From contig JAGVQM010000006.1 of assembly GCA_020051695.1 (NCBI GenBank), forward strand, positions 62,001 to 126,000: 64,000 bases of DNA. Direction: 5' to 3'. The position numbers and the translations under genes were made by a program. Of the stretch, positions 52,908-61,941 are shown piece after piece. Position 1 is the first letter of the stretch, and each line of letters opens with the position of its first letter. The notes beneath the pieces are model-generated. The model was not told the origin of the DNA, did no database searches, and saw only the letters and a program-made list of their open reading frames with translations. Source of the stretch: Candidatus Zixiibacteriota bacterium. Its GTDB lineage: Bacteria; Zixibacteria; MSB-5A5; WJJR01; JAJRUJ01.

Positions 52908-53555
52908 TCAAATCCGGAAATTGACCCCGGCCAGCACTCCGACCTGATCGTCCATCTGGATTTCCCCGACCACATCGAAAAACTCCGTGGCTTGCCAGAT
53001 AAATCCCGGATTGAAGCCGATTTCCAGGTCGGTGTCGGTTTCCCAATTTTTGTGCTCGTAGTCCACAGCTTCCAGCCGGATGTTCAGCCGTCCGTACAAA
53101 GTCAGAGTGTTGGCCCGCACCAACAGATCGTGAGAGGCGGCGACATTGGCCCCGAAAGCCCAAACCCGAGCCCCGTCACCGTCGCTCAGCGAGATCTCCG
53201 GCCCGGCCGACAGGCGAAAGGGGTCACCCCAGTGTGGTGCCAGCAAAGCCCATTGCATGTCTGCAGCAATGACCAGTCCGACATCATCCCCGCCGGTGTC
53301 CGAATCGGCGAGGCCGGCCTTCAGCCCGCCGTCACAGTTGGCGCCCAGACCGTAACGGATCTGACCGAAAACAGCAACCGGCAGGTCGTCGCTGCCCGCG
53401 CCGTCGAATAAACCGAGATAACAGCCGATGTCCGTGGCCCCCCGGTCCACCGGTTTGGCCGAATGTACCCAGCCGGTAACCTGCGCCTGCGCCGGAATTG
53501 CGGCGGTCGATACCGCGATCATTAGTCCGAGAATAATCGACGCTCTGCAGCTCAT
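52908..53555 (-). CDS. Predicted outer-membrane beta-barrel protein
   Basis: A 215-residue protein with a signal peptide from ATG 53555 (ASIILGLMIAVSTAAIPAQAQ). The rest is alternating amphipathic strands (FGQIRYGLGANCDGGLKAGL, TLTLYGRLNIRLEAVDYEH, LEIGFNPGFIWQATEFFDV) and a terminal GVLAGVNFRI. The penultimate aromatic pattern suits assembly by BamA. No family is recognised. It lies between uppP and the phasin-like gene on the same strand but with long spacers, so it is probably separate. Confidence 0.65.
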   Translation of the reverse strand: MSCRASIILGLMIAVSTAAIPAQAQVTGWVHSAKPVDRGATDIGCYLGLFDGAGSDDLPVAVFGQIRYGLGANCDGGLKAGLADSDTGGDDVGLVIAADMQWALLAPHWGDPFRLSAGPEISLSDGDGARVWAFGANVAASHDLLVRANTLTLYGRLNIRLEAVDYEHKNWETDTDLEIGFNPGFIWQATEFFDVVGEIQMDDQVGVLAGVNFRI

Positions 53556-53639
53556 TATAGACCCCCCTTCGGTTTTAACAATAATTGTAGTACAGACACC
53601 ATGCCGGCAAAGTTTCCGTATTTTTTGGTTTCCAAGCAA

Positions 53640-53667
53640 GAAAAAACCCCGTGCCGTCACGGGGTTT
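53640..53667 (-). terminator. Terminator for the PHA-regulator/phasin-like gene
   Basis: A stem CCCCGTG/CACGGGG extended by AAA/TTT, with a 4-base loop and a T-run on the minus strand. It lies 30 bases below the stop at 53697. Confidence 0.85.
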
Positions 53668-53696
53668 GCGCCCTTACGGTCGCGGTGTCTCAATTT

Positions 53697-54263
53697 CTAT
53701 TTGTGCAGCGTTTTTTTTATTTCCTCAACCATTGTGGTCAGACGGTCGACTTTGTCGTTGAGCGCTTCCAGATCGATCGTCTTGGCGTATTTTTTCCCCA
53801 GCTTGGCCGATTTCATCGACTCCCTGATTTTGCCGGCCATCTCCTTTGATTTTGCCTCGGCTTTGTCGAGCGCCTCTTTGATCGCCTCGACCCGTTCTCC
53901 TTTGTCCAGTTCACCGCGCTTGATTAATTCATCAATGAGCTTCTCGGCGTTTTCCTTGGTCAGGGAGACAGCTCCGATCGCGGCCATCAGCGTTTTGTTT
54001 AAAATCGTCACCCCGCTTTCACCTCCTTTTTTAATTAACAGCCGGACCAGCTTGCCGGTCTCGGCCGCATTGCCCCATTCGCGGATTTCATCGCTTAAGA
54101 CATTGGTCAGGACCGCCAAGGTGATATCCTTGTTGCTGGTGTTGTCCACGATGCGGAACTGCTCATCGTTTTTGACCAGCAGGGCGATCCCGCCCAGGGT
54201 GACCGCTTGCCGGGTTTGTGTGTCGTACAAGCGGCGGTTTTTATACCGTTTGATGATACGCAC
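53697..54263 (-). CDS. PHA synthesis regulator DNA-binding domain fused to phasin-like coiled coil
   Basis: A 188-residue protein. The N-terminal 60 residues match the PHB accumulation regulator domain (IIKRYKNRRLYDTQTRQAVTL), known as PhaR/PhbF in PHA producers. The remainder is a Lys/Glu/Ala-rich helical region (ENAEKLIDELIKRGELDKGE, KAEAKSKEMAGKIRESMKSA) with a C-terminal coiled coil, like phasins of the PhaF/PhaI type. PhaR binds both DNA and granule, so the pairing is logical. No PHA synthase is in the window. The frame opens at TTG 54284; GTG 54263 is preferred because GGGGG lies before it and the conserved domain starts there. Confidence 0.75.
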   Translation of the reverse strand: MRIIKRYKNRRLYDTQTRQAVTLGGIALLVKNDEQFRIVDNTSNKDITLAVLTNVLSDEIREWGNAAETGKLVRLLIKKGGESGVTILNKTLMAAIGAVSLTKENAEKLIDELIKRGELDKGERVEAIKEALDKAEAKSKEMAGKIRESMKSAKLGKKYAKTIDLEALNDKVDRLTTMVEEIKKTLHK

Positions 54264-54375
54264 GATTCTGCCCACCCCCTTCAATGGTTATACGCGGGAT
54301 GGCCCCGTTTGTTGTGCACCGCACAAGAAATATTTGGAGATCGCCCGTGGACCTGTCTAACCGGTTGGGCGGGAT

Positions 54376-54762
54376 TTACTTATTGACACTCATCAAGACG
54401 ATTTTAATAATTTCCAGCAGCCGTTCGCAGGAAAACGGTTTCTTCACGAACAAGTCGCCACCGACCTTGAAACTGCGGCCGGAATCGTCTCGCGAGTCTT
54501 TGCCGGTCAGGAAGATAACCGGAATGTCCGCGGTTGTCGGCTCGAGTTTTAATTCATTGCAGACTTCATACCCATCCTTGCCGGGCATCATAATATCCAG
54601 CAGGATGACTGCGGGCCGGATTTTCCGGGCGGTTTTGATTCCGTCCGCCGCGGTATTCTCCGCAACGACCGTATAACCGGCATTTGAAAGAAAGACCTCG
54701 ACGATCTCGGTGATTTCCGGTTCATCGTCGATAATCAAAATCGTGGCATGTTTATTATGCAT
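54376..54762 (-). CDS. Single-domain response regulator
   Basis: A 128-residue stand-alone receiver. The acidic pair is in ILIIDDEPEI, the phospho-acceptor Asp in VILLDIMMPGKDGYEV, the switch Thr in VIFLTGKDS, and the Lys in LFVKKPF. No output domain follows, so it signals through a partner. The large histidine kinase gene lies 103 bases upstream on the same strand and is the likely cognate kinase. ATG 54762 has a GGGGACGG site. Confidence 0.93.
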   Translation of the reverse strand: MHNKHATILIIDDEPEITEIVEVFLSNAGYTVVAENTAADGIKTARKIRPAVILLDIMMPGKDGYEVCNELKLEPTTADIPVIFLTGKDSRDDSGRSFKVGGDLFVKKPFSCERLLEIIKIVLMSVNK

Positions 54763-54865
54763 TCTGATCCGTCCCCGGCGAAGGTTCGTGCTCACTAGTA
54801 TGGTTCGGCATCATTATCAGGCCGCTTGAGCGGCCGGGTCGGCCGGTGCCGACCAATCCTCTGTC

Positions 54866-57800
54866 TTATTGAGTGGTCCGGCTGGAGGATTCCAGCATGC
54901 GGGGGCCGTTTTCACTTTCCTCGGGGGCAACAATCGACGACCAGGAAAGGATCCCGGCGGCGTTCTTGTGATATTCCTCCAGCAAATATTCACGCTGTCC
55001 CTCGCTCAGCAGGTATACCTTGACCTCCGGGTAGGCGCTGATCAGCGAGTTATGGATTTTGGCAAAGCGAATCTTGCCGGGGCCGCCGGTGTCGAAGAAG
55101 GCCACGTCCGGCGCCGGGCCGGTCTGTGCGTCGGTTTTGCTGCGGAGGCGGTGGGTTTGCCAGCCGCGGGTGGTCAAATGCTCATGCAGCAACCCGAAGG
55201 TGATATCGTCACGGCAATAGACCATGGCGTGATTGTCTGTGGCCGATTTCGGCGTGGGAAATTCCTGACCGGACGGCGCATCAAGGTAGGGCAGCCGAAT
55301 GATAAATACCGTCTTTTTGCCCGGGATAGACTCCACGAGCAATTCGCCGTCATGTTCGCGGATTATATTGCGGCACACCGACAACCCTAAACCGGTGCCG
55401 CCGCTGCGGGTTTGCGTGCCCCATACTCCCTTGGTCGAGAAAAACGGATCGAAAATCTTTTCAATGATTGCGCTGTCGATACCGTGACCGTTATCCACAA
55501 TTCTGGTCTCCAGCCAGCCCTCGGACTGGTTGACCGAAATTTCCAGGCGGCCGTCCATGTCCTCCATCGCGTCCAGGGAGTTTTGGATCAGGTTCAGCAT
55601 GACCTGCTGCAATTTGCCGGGTACAATCCGGATCGGGGCGATTGACTGATAATTGGTCACCAGTTCCACACCGCGATATTCCAGCTCTTTGCGCACGATG
55701 GCCAGCACCGAATCAATTATGTCGGTAATATGGCAATATTCATAAGTCGTGTCGGATTGGCGGGAGAACGTCAGCAGGCCCAGGGCGATCTCGTTGGCGT
55801 TGGCGGCGATCCGGTTGATTTTTTCCAGCGCTTCGGCAGTCGCCGAGTGGTTTTCGATGTTTTCACTGGCATAACTGGCGTTCCCGATAATCGCGCACAG
55901 GTAATTCTTGAATTCGTGGGCCACACCCGCAGCCAGCAGACCGACCGAAGCCATTTTTTCCGATTCGATGGCCTGCTTTTGCCAGCGGCTTTCCTCGGTG
56001 ATGTCTTTTTTAATTCCCACATAGTTTACGATTACGCCGTCATCGCCACGGACCGGAGTGATGGTCATTGCTTCTTCATAGAGTTCGCCGGACTTTTTCT
56101 TATTGGTCAGTTTGCCCTGCCAGACATCGCCACGGGAGATGGTTTCCCACATGGTGCGGTAAAAGTCCGGCTTTTGCAGTCCGGAATTCAACAGACTGGC
56201 ATTTTCCCCGACCGCCTCATACCGTGAATAACCGGTGACGCGTTCAAATGCCGGGTTCACGTATTCGATCCGTCCGGTGATGTCGGTGATGACGACCATT
56301 TCCACCGTGTTTTCCACCGCGTTCTGCAGAATCTGCCGTCCGCGCTCGCTTTCATGGCGCAGGGTGATGTCGGCATACGTCCAAACCCGGCCGATGATCA
56401 CGCCATTCTCATCGCGAACCGGACCGGTCCAGCGCTCCAGGACCAGCGGCAGAGGCTGGAGCAGCTCCAGCTCGACGGACTGGACCGTCTCATGTTCGGC
56501 GTACAGCCGTTCGACACCTGCACAAAACGCCGTGGGGTCTTTGAAATAGCGTTTGATCGATTCGCGCAGTTCACTATCGAGTTTGCCGATAAGCTGGGTC
56601 GGTTCCACGCCGAAAATTTCCCCGAAGCGGCGGTTGGCCATAGTAATGGTCGGCCCGGCCTCAAGATAACTAACCATCAGCATCGCGTCCGAGGTGGCCT
56701 CCAGGGTGTTCCGGAGGTCATTGGCCAGTAAATGGATTTGTTCTTCTTTCTGGAAACGTTCGGTGATTTCACGGTCGGTACCACGAAATCCAATGATTTC
56801 CCCGACGGTATCAACGACCGGCTTGGCATTGCTTTCCAGATAGTGGATCGAGCCATCCCGTCCGACCCAGCGAATAACGAGGTTGCTCCAGCCTTTCCGC
56901 TCGCGGGTGGACCGCTCGACCTGTTTGCGGGCAATGCTCACATCGTCCGGATGCATCATTTCAAACAACAGCCGGCCCACGATTTCATCCAGGAGGAAGC
57001 CGAGGATCTCGACGGCTGCCGGATTACAGAATTTTACGATTCCCTTGCCGTCGATTTCCCAGACTATTTCGGAGGTGGTCTCGACGATCGACCGGTATTT
57101 TTCCTCACTGCGCGCAAGTTGTTCGGTGCTGATTTCCACCAGTGCGCGCGATTCGCTCATGCGGCGGTCGACACGCGTGATCACGGTGCCCAGAATCCAG
57201 ATCAGGAACAACGATACAATGCCGCCGTAAATACTCATCCGTGCCGTCGTCCGGCCGGCTTCAGCTACCGCCTGAGTGATGTCCACCCACAGGACGAGGT
57301 GGCCGATGAAGACGTTGTCCGAGTCCACCATGCCGATACAGCCGGCGGCAAACTTTGATTTTCCCGTTTCGAATACTCGCGTCTTCAGGTTGCGCGGTGG
57401 CCAGGTGGCGTCGCTCAGCCCGCCCAGGATATCGGGGAATTGGTCGAAAGTGTGGGCCAGGATGACCGGGTCAAATACTTTAAGCGTGTCCGGCTCCACC
57501 CCGTCGGGGACCGGGTAATTATACCACTGGCCCTCACCCAGATAGGATTTGCTGACGACTGCGGCCAGGTCGGACTTGATTCCCCGTTTTAATTCGGTCA
57601 GCAGGTGCCCGATCGCGGTGCCGGCCTCAATAAAGCCCACGCGCGCTTCGGGGTCGCCGAACGGCCGGATAACCCGCACGGCAAACATATGGTTGGAAAA
57701 TTCGATGCCCGAGGCCTGCTTGCGCGTCATCCGCGACAGGTAAAACGTGGACCGTTTGATCGAATCATCATACCGTTCAGGATCGTGCCAGCGCAGGAAA

Positions 57801-58153
57801 CAAGTCCCGCTGGGTTGGATCACCGAGAGCTGGGAAATATTGAATTCAGACTGCAACTGTTCAAACAGCGGCTTACCCAGCAGGTACAGACTGTCCCGCT
57901 GGCGCTGCAGGAACTTCAACAAAAACCGCGGATCATGGTCGATCGTCGAGAGGACCGCCCCCAGGCGCGAGGCGTTATCGTCGATACGCGATTGAAAGTA
58001 CGATTCCGTCTGGCTGGTACGCAACTGCACGGTCTCAAAGATGTTGCTTCGTTGTGTCAGGTAGACCATGAGGGTGAATAACGACCAGGCCACAAAAACG
58101 GAGATCAGAAGTGGAATGAGAATGTTGGCCCTGATTTTTTGTTGTGTGCTCAT
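54866..58153 (-). CDS. Large multi-PAS sensor histidine kinase with degenerate receiver tail
   Basis: A 1095-residue membrane kinase. Spans lie near residues 10-33 and about 290-315, enclosing a 250-residue periplasmic sensor domain. Three PAS modules follow (YRSIVETTSEIVWEIDGKGI; the segment around FGEIFGVEPTQLIGK; VVITDITGRIEYVNPAFERV). HisKA has the phospho-His in LAAGVAHEFKNYLCAI. HATPase has LNLIQNSLDAMEDM, DNGHGIDS, a long lid, and GGTGLGLSVC. The last 110 residues resemble a receiver: an acid pair (CRDD) and Asp in VAFFDTGGPG remain, but the switch Lys is replaced in AAGILSWSS. ATG 58153 opens at STQQKIRANILIP; the upstream extension is rejected. Confidence 0.88.
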   Translation of the reverse strand: MSTQQKIRANILIPLLISVFVAWSLFTLMVYLTQRSNIFETVQLRTSQTESYFQSRIDDNASRLGAVLSTIDHDPRFLLKFLQRQRDSLYLLGKPLFEQLQSEFNISQLSVIQPSGTCFLRWHDPERYDDSIKRSTFYLSRMTRKQASGIEFSNHMFAVRVIRPFGDPEARVGFIEAGTAIGHLLTELKRGIKSDLAAVVSKSYLGEGQWYNYPVPDGVEPDTLKVFDPVILAHTFDQFPDILGGLSDATWPPRNLKTRVFETGKSKFAAGCIGMVDSDNVFIGHLVLWVDITQAVAEAGRTTARMSIYGGIVSLFLIWILGTVITRVDRRMSESRALVEISTEQLARSEEKYRSIVETTSEIVWEIDGKGIVKFCNPAAVEILGFLLDEIVGRLLFEMMHPDDVSIARKQVERSTRERKGWSNLVIRWVGRDGSIHYLESNAKPVVDTVGEIIGFRGTDREITERFQKEEQIHLLANDLRNTLEATSDAMLMVSYLEAGPTITMANRRFGEIFGVEPTQLIGKLDSELRESIKRYFKDPTAFCAGVERLYAEHETVQSVELELLQPLPLVLERWTGPVRDENGVIIGRVWTYADITLRHESERGRQILQNAVENTVEMVVITDITGRIEYVNPAFERVTGYSRYEAVGENASLLNSGLQKPDFYRTMWETISRGDVWQGKLTNKKKSGELYEEAMTITPVRGDDGVIVNYVGIKKDITEESRWQKQAIESEKMASVGLLAAGVAHEFKNYLCAIIGNASYASENIENHSATAEALEKINRIAANANEIALGLLTFSRQSDTTYEYCHITDIIDSVLAIVRKELEYRGVELVTNYQSIAPIRIVPGKLQQVMLNLIQNSLDAMEDMDGRLEISVNQSEGWLETRIVDNGHGIDSAIIEKIFDPFFSTKGVWGTQTRSGGTGLGLSVCRNIIREHDGELLVESIPGKKTVFIIRLPYLDAPSGQEFPTPKSATDNHAMVYCRDDITFGLLHEHLTTRGWQTHRLRSKTDAQTGPAPDVAFFDTGGPGKIRFAKIHNSLISAYPEVKVYLLSEGQREYLLEEYHKNAAGILSWSSIVAPEESENGPRMLESSSRTTQ

Positions 58154-58362
58154 AGTTGCGGACTCTAATTGCTGGGGCCTGCGCAGTCCCTGCAAGGCCA
58201 TGACTAGATTTGTCCGTGACGCCGATCCGTCCGTGAAACCTTCTGACGGTATTATCGGCGTTTCAAAGCAGATATTGATCGGCACGGATTAAACATTTGC
58301 GGGTGGTTGTTTTGGGCGAGTTGTCGGTAATTGATAGTGTACTATATGCTTACCAGCACCGC

Positions 58363-58388
58363 CAGGCCCCCGGTAAGCGGGGGCCTGG
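58363..58388 (-). promoter_or_regulatory. Hairpin downstream of the PilX-like gene
   Basis: A strong stem CAGGCCCCC / GGGGGCCTG with a 7-base loop lies 14 bases after the pilX-like stop. No T-run follows on the minus strand, so it may stabilise the transcript end rather than terminate it. Confidence 0.4.
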
Positions 58389-58401
58389 AGAAATATTCCA
58401 C

Positions 58402-60066
58402 CTATTGGCCGCCGGCCGCGAGGGGCGCCGCATTCAACTGCGCCCATTGTTTTTTCACCACGATATTCACCATCGGCGTGCCGGGCGGTAATTTGTTCGG
58501 GTCCAGCAGGTCCGTGTCGAAACCCCAATCGCGGTTGGGGGCAGTGTAGACAGAGCCATACGTCCACGCGCCATCGGCCTGTTGCGATTCCCACAAATCG
58601 ACCATTGATCCCCGAAATGTCAGTGTTTTTCCCGTCCAGTTTTCGAGGAACCGGGGCAGGTTTTCCAGCCCGCCATTGTAGGCCTGACCGTCCTCGCCGG
58701 TAGTGGTATTCCCCGTGATGAAGGACAGGTTGATCGTCGTGGTATTGGAGGCGACCCGGTCGTTGATCCCCAGCGTGGATTTGGTGTCGTCCCAGTTGTT
58801 CGACAGGACATTAAACGCGTCACAGATGACCGCCGCCGGTTTTTTCGCTACAGAATTGTAGTCGCCCTTGGTATAAAGCGGGTTTTCCGAGACCACCGTC
58901 AGACCCGCCTTCAAGGTGCTGCCGTTGACCAATCGTGTGGCCGGCTGGGTCACGCCGCCCACCGTCTGGCTGGTGTACACCATTCCATTGGTTGGCCAGT
59001 AGGCGCTGGCGTTGAGTTTGGAGATATCAATTTCCAGGGCACTGACGTTTTTCTGCTCGCGGCCATCGTAGAAGGTTTTATTGGAAATCGACCCGTCGGC
59101 AATCATTGCCGCTGTGACGTCGGTCCAGGTATTGTCCGGCTGCCGGAAATATGCCGTGCCGTTGATGATTTTCAATCCGGCCTTCAGTTCATAGGAATCA
59201 GGGTTGGAACCGCCCCCGGAGCTGTTGATCAGGTCGATCGGCTCACCCGAAACCGACACCGGCAGATATAACTCGTTGATCCCATGGTCTTTATCCTGCA
59301 CCTGTCCGTCCCAGCGTTCCAGCGATTCGTCGACCCACTCCGCATCGGCGTTGTCCAGCCAGGTGCCATCCGGGTTTTTCATGTCCTGGTAGGTACCGTC
59401 ATTGTCTTTGATGCGGACCGAGCCGGTGCCGAGCGTTTGCCCCGAACCGGGTTTGCGGCCGTGTCTGATTGTCCCGGCCGCCGACAGGAACGATTCAATA
59501 TCAAGACCGTTATGCGAGCCGAGCCAGAGGTTCCCGTTGGCGTGAACGCGACCGTTGAGCTTCATGAACGGCCCGGGGTGGATCTCCATGTCCGGTTCAT
59601 AAAACACCGCGAATTGGAACAGCGGCACGAGCACTTTTTCCATACGGAGGGAGATGGTGTTGGTGATCGGCGTCGATGACGAGACGGCAGTGCTGATCAC
59701 ATCGTACTGGTTACCCAGCCCGTATAACCCGCGGTACATCCCCTGGGTCATATTGGTCTGTTTGGTGGTATCGAACTGTGCCATCCGGTAGGTGACATTA
59801 TAATTCTCCATGGCCAGCGTGCCGGAGGGCAGGGGGTTGGGCGGATAATTGGTCGAATCGATCGAGTTGCGGAAATAGGTGTACGCCAGTTCCGCACCCG
59901 ATTCGGCGGCATACAGGGCATTAACATCCCGCACCTGCGAGCCGGAAATCGCCACATCATCGGCCGATTTCATCACTGCCGCGGCGCCGATGATCCCCAA
60001 CATCAGCAGAATTGCCAGGCAGGTGATGATTACGAAGCCCCGTTCGTTTCGGATAAGACCCCTCAT
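58402..60066 (-). CDS. PilX-like minor pilin / pilus assembly protein
   Basis: A 554-residue protein with a prepilin-type N-terminus: RNERG|FVIITCLAILLMLGII. The cleavage Gly is at residue 10, and position +5 is Thr rather than Glu, which is normal for PilX. The heptad-like start ADDVAISGSQVRDVNALYAAESGAE matches the PilX N-terminal domain. The large C-terminal part is beta-rich, much longer than the 200 residues of Pseudomonas PilX, and has a central DNDGTY/DGTWLDN region. It would prime pilus assembly or sit at the tip. It closes the pilV-pilW-pilX run and has a GAGG ribosome site. Confidence 0.85.
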   Translation of the reverse strand: MRGLIRNERGFVIITCLAILLMLGIIGAAAVMKSADDVAISGSQVRDVNALYAAESGAELAYTYFRNSIDSTNYPPNPLPSGTLAMENYNVTYRMAQFDTTKQTNMTQGMYRGLYGLGNQYDVISTAVSSSTPITNTISLRMEKVLVPLFQFAVFYEPDMEIHPGPFMKLNGRVHANGNLWLGSHNGLDIESFLSAAGTIRHGRKPGSGQTLGTGSVRIKDNDGTYQDMKNPDGTWLDNADAEWVDESLERWDGQVQDKDHGINELYLPVSVSGEPIDLINSSGGGSNPDSYELKAGLKIINGTAYFRQPDNTWTDVTAAMIADGSISNKTFYDGREQKNVSALEIDISKLNASAYWPTNGMVYTSQTVGGVTQPATRLVNGSTLKAGLTVVSENPLYTKGDYNSVAKKPAAVICDAFNVLSNNWDDTKSTLGINDRVASNTTTINLSFITGNTTTGEDGQAYNGGLENLPRFLENWTGKTLTFRGSMVDLWESQQADGAWTYGSVYTAPNRDWGFDTDLLDPNKLPPGTPMVNIVVKKQWAQLNAAPLAAGGQ

Positions 60067-60087
60067 ACTATACCTCGTCTAGTTAAG

Positions 60088-60939
60088 TTAAAAGCCGAGA
60101 TTGCGGACCTGGACTTTGGTCGCGAATTCCCGGCGGCGATATTCATCCTGAAATTGCAAATCCTCGCGGTTGGTGCGCGCGGTCAAGTCGACCAGCACTT
60201 GCCGTACCAAGCCCGGCTGGTTGGGGACATTCAGCGTATCGCCGTTGAGCATGACAAAGCGGAACTGCAGGTTCTCGATATTTTCGGCGAACGGTGCAGC
60301 CGGTTCACCCATTTCTTCGACCATCAACACCGGATGCAGCGAATCCGACTGGTCGATGTAAAACCGATAGGCCTCGATCATGAACACCTGGCTGCCCTTG
60401 GGATAACAGCGGGACAGCACCGTCGTATTATGCTGAATATGGGCCGCGGCGGCCTGGACTTCGGTGATCACGAAAAACTCGCCGGTGTCAGCCGTGGGGT
60501 CATAAATATACGCCCAGCGGTTTTCTTTGAAACACGAAATGTCGTGGCCGTCACACCGCAGTTCCGCGGAGGGTTGGGGCATATCGTGTTCGATCGGTGC
60601 TTCGCAATGTCCCGGGGGCTGATAGATGACCATCAGCGTATCCGGGTTCGCGTCATGTGCGACCAGTGGCCCGATCTGCTCGGGCAAGCCGAAGCCCGCC
60701 ATGCGAATATGTCCCGAGAGCATCCGGATCGAGGCCCGCGCGGCCTGCTGAGCGTCGGAGACTTCGTCCTGGATCAGCCAGCCGCGGTGCTGGGTTAAAT
60801 ACAACTCGAAAGCCGAGGCCACCACGATCAACCCGATGATGCTGGACACCAACAGTTCGATCAGCGTCATACCCCGCTGGCCGCCGAGCAACCGGGGCCA
60901 GGGCAGCAGTCTCTTTTTTCGACATCTGAATATGCGCAT
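60088..60939 (-). CDS. PilW-like minor pilin
   Basis: A 283-residue prepilin-like protein. The signal QRG|MTLIELLVSSIIGLIVV gives Gly at 23, mature Met, and Glu at +5, all intact for processing by prepilin peptidase. The sequence DEVSDAQQAARASIRMLSGHIRMAGFG is characteristic of PilW. The globular part is beta-rich with Cys residues in CDGHDISC. The leader (22 residues) is basic. It is translated 9 bases after pilV and 21 before pilX. Confidence 0.88.
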   Translation of the reverse strand: MRIFRCRKKRLLPWPRLLGGQRGMTLIELLVSSIIGLIVVASAFELYLTQHRGWLIQDEVSDAQQAARASIRMLSGHIRMAGFGLPEQIGPLVAHDANPDTLMVIYQPPGHCEAPIEHDMPQPSAELRCDGHDISCFKENRWAYIYDPTADTGEFFVITEVQAAAAHIQHNTTVLSRCYPKGSQVFMIEAYRFYIDQSDSLHPVLMVEEMGEPAAPFAENIENLQFRFVMLNGDTLNVPNQPGLVRQVLVDLTARTNREDLQFQDEYRRREFATKVQVRNLGF

Positions 60940-60948
60940 AATTACACC

Positions 60949-61323
60949 TCACGACTTGCGGTACACGAAAGACTTAACCTGCCGGACATGATATTGCTGT
61001 TGGCTGTCTTCCCACATGACCTCAACCACGAGTACATCGAGATTGGCCGTGGGGGGGTCGGTGTCGGTGATCCACCACATGGCGTGGCGATGGGTTTCGA
61101 TATCATATTCCATGCCCCAATCAGGGATCGCCCCGGCCTTGAAGGCCTCGACGATGTTTTGGACATCCTGCATCACTCGGTCATTGAGCTTGGATGTCTC
61201 ATTGCCGGTAATCGATGTGGCCACCATCGGAATCATCAGCAGCATGCCCAGCGAAAACACCAGCATGCCGATCATGACCTCCAACAGGCTGATCCCGGCC
61301 TGACTTCTCATGAGTTTTATCAT
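60949..61323 (-). CDS. PilV-like minor pilin
   Basis: A 124-residue prepilin of the PilV/GspI class. The leader MIKLMRSQAG ends at Gly 10; the mature start ISLLEVMIGMLVFSLGMLL has Glu at +5. The short C-terminal region includes ETHRHAMWWITDTDPPTANL and VVEVMWEDSQQQYHVRQV, a GspI-like strand pattern. It heads the three-gene minor pilin operon. FimT and FimU partners are absent; the major pilin is not in the window. Confidence 0.85.
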   Translation of the reverse strand: MIKLMRSQAGISLLEVMIGMLVFSLGMLLMIPMVATSITGNETSKLNDRVMQDVQNIVEAFKAGAIPDWGMEYDIETHRHAMWWITDTDPPTANLDVLVVEVMWEDSQQQYHVRQVKSFVYRKS

Positions 61324-61941
61324 AAACCTGCCCCTTTACTCAGTTTTGTCTCATGCGGCTCACCCGCTGCAAGTGGTATGTAAAATGCGGTGCCGAATCG
61401 CGAGACAACTTTAATTGGCGGTTGTAACATCCAGCAAGACAAGATATTGGGGCAACATTTAATTGCCGTTCGAATCCGTCGCCCGAAATTCAGGCAGCTC
61501 CGATCATGGCATATTATTGGATTTCCCCCATATTTTATAGCAGCTTGCGGCCAACCCGGGGCCAGGAGTGGATCCCCAAAGAATTCGGGAAGACGGTTGT
61601 TCAGCAGGAAGAAATGAGACTAATATTGTATGTTTAGAAGATCAGCCTTTGGTGAACATTGCGCCAACTTGTTGCAACACTGTATTCCCCGAAGACTGTC
61701 CGGCAGACCAAAAAAACCATATCCCATTGGGAACCTTGTCAAAATGAAAACCGGCCGCTGATATGCCGCTTGACACTCCGCGGGGACATCGATAAAATAT
61801 TCACATGGCAGAGGATCCAATGCACGGATATGCAATGTCTTGTGGTTCTCAGGGGACAGAGGATTCCGCAGCAGACGTGCTGGATGACTTGTTCGCGTAA
61901 GGATCACGGCCAAGTGTGCAATTTGCCGGAAGGGATCTGAC
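61324..61941 (+). other. Long intergenic region between pilV and the Rrf2 gene
   Basis: Short open frames here have no recognisable content. The right end contains the Rrf2 promoter. The left end is the leader of the divergent minor pilin operon. No tRNA or CRISPR is seen. Confidence 0.5.
61770..61798 (+). promoter_or_regulatory. Near-consensus sigma70 promoter for the Rrf2 gene
   Basis: TTGACA, exactly 17 bases, then TAAAAT. Transcription should begin near 61805, leaving a leader of about 137 bases that could hold an operator for autoregulation. Confidence 0.7.

Noticed and set aside
53428-54360. Plus-strand open frame of 310 codons
   Set aside because: Antisense to the outer-membrane protein start and the PHA-regulator gene; Ser-rich shadow translation without domain content.
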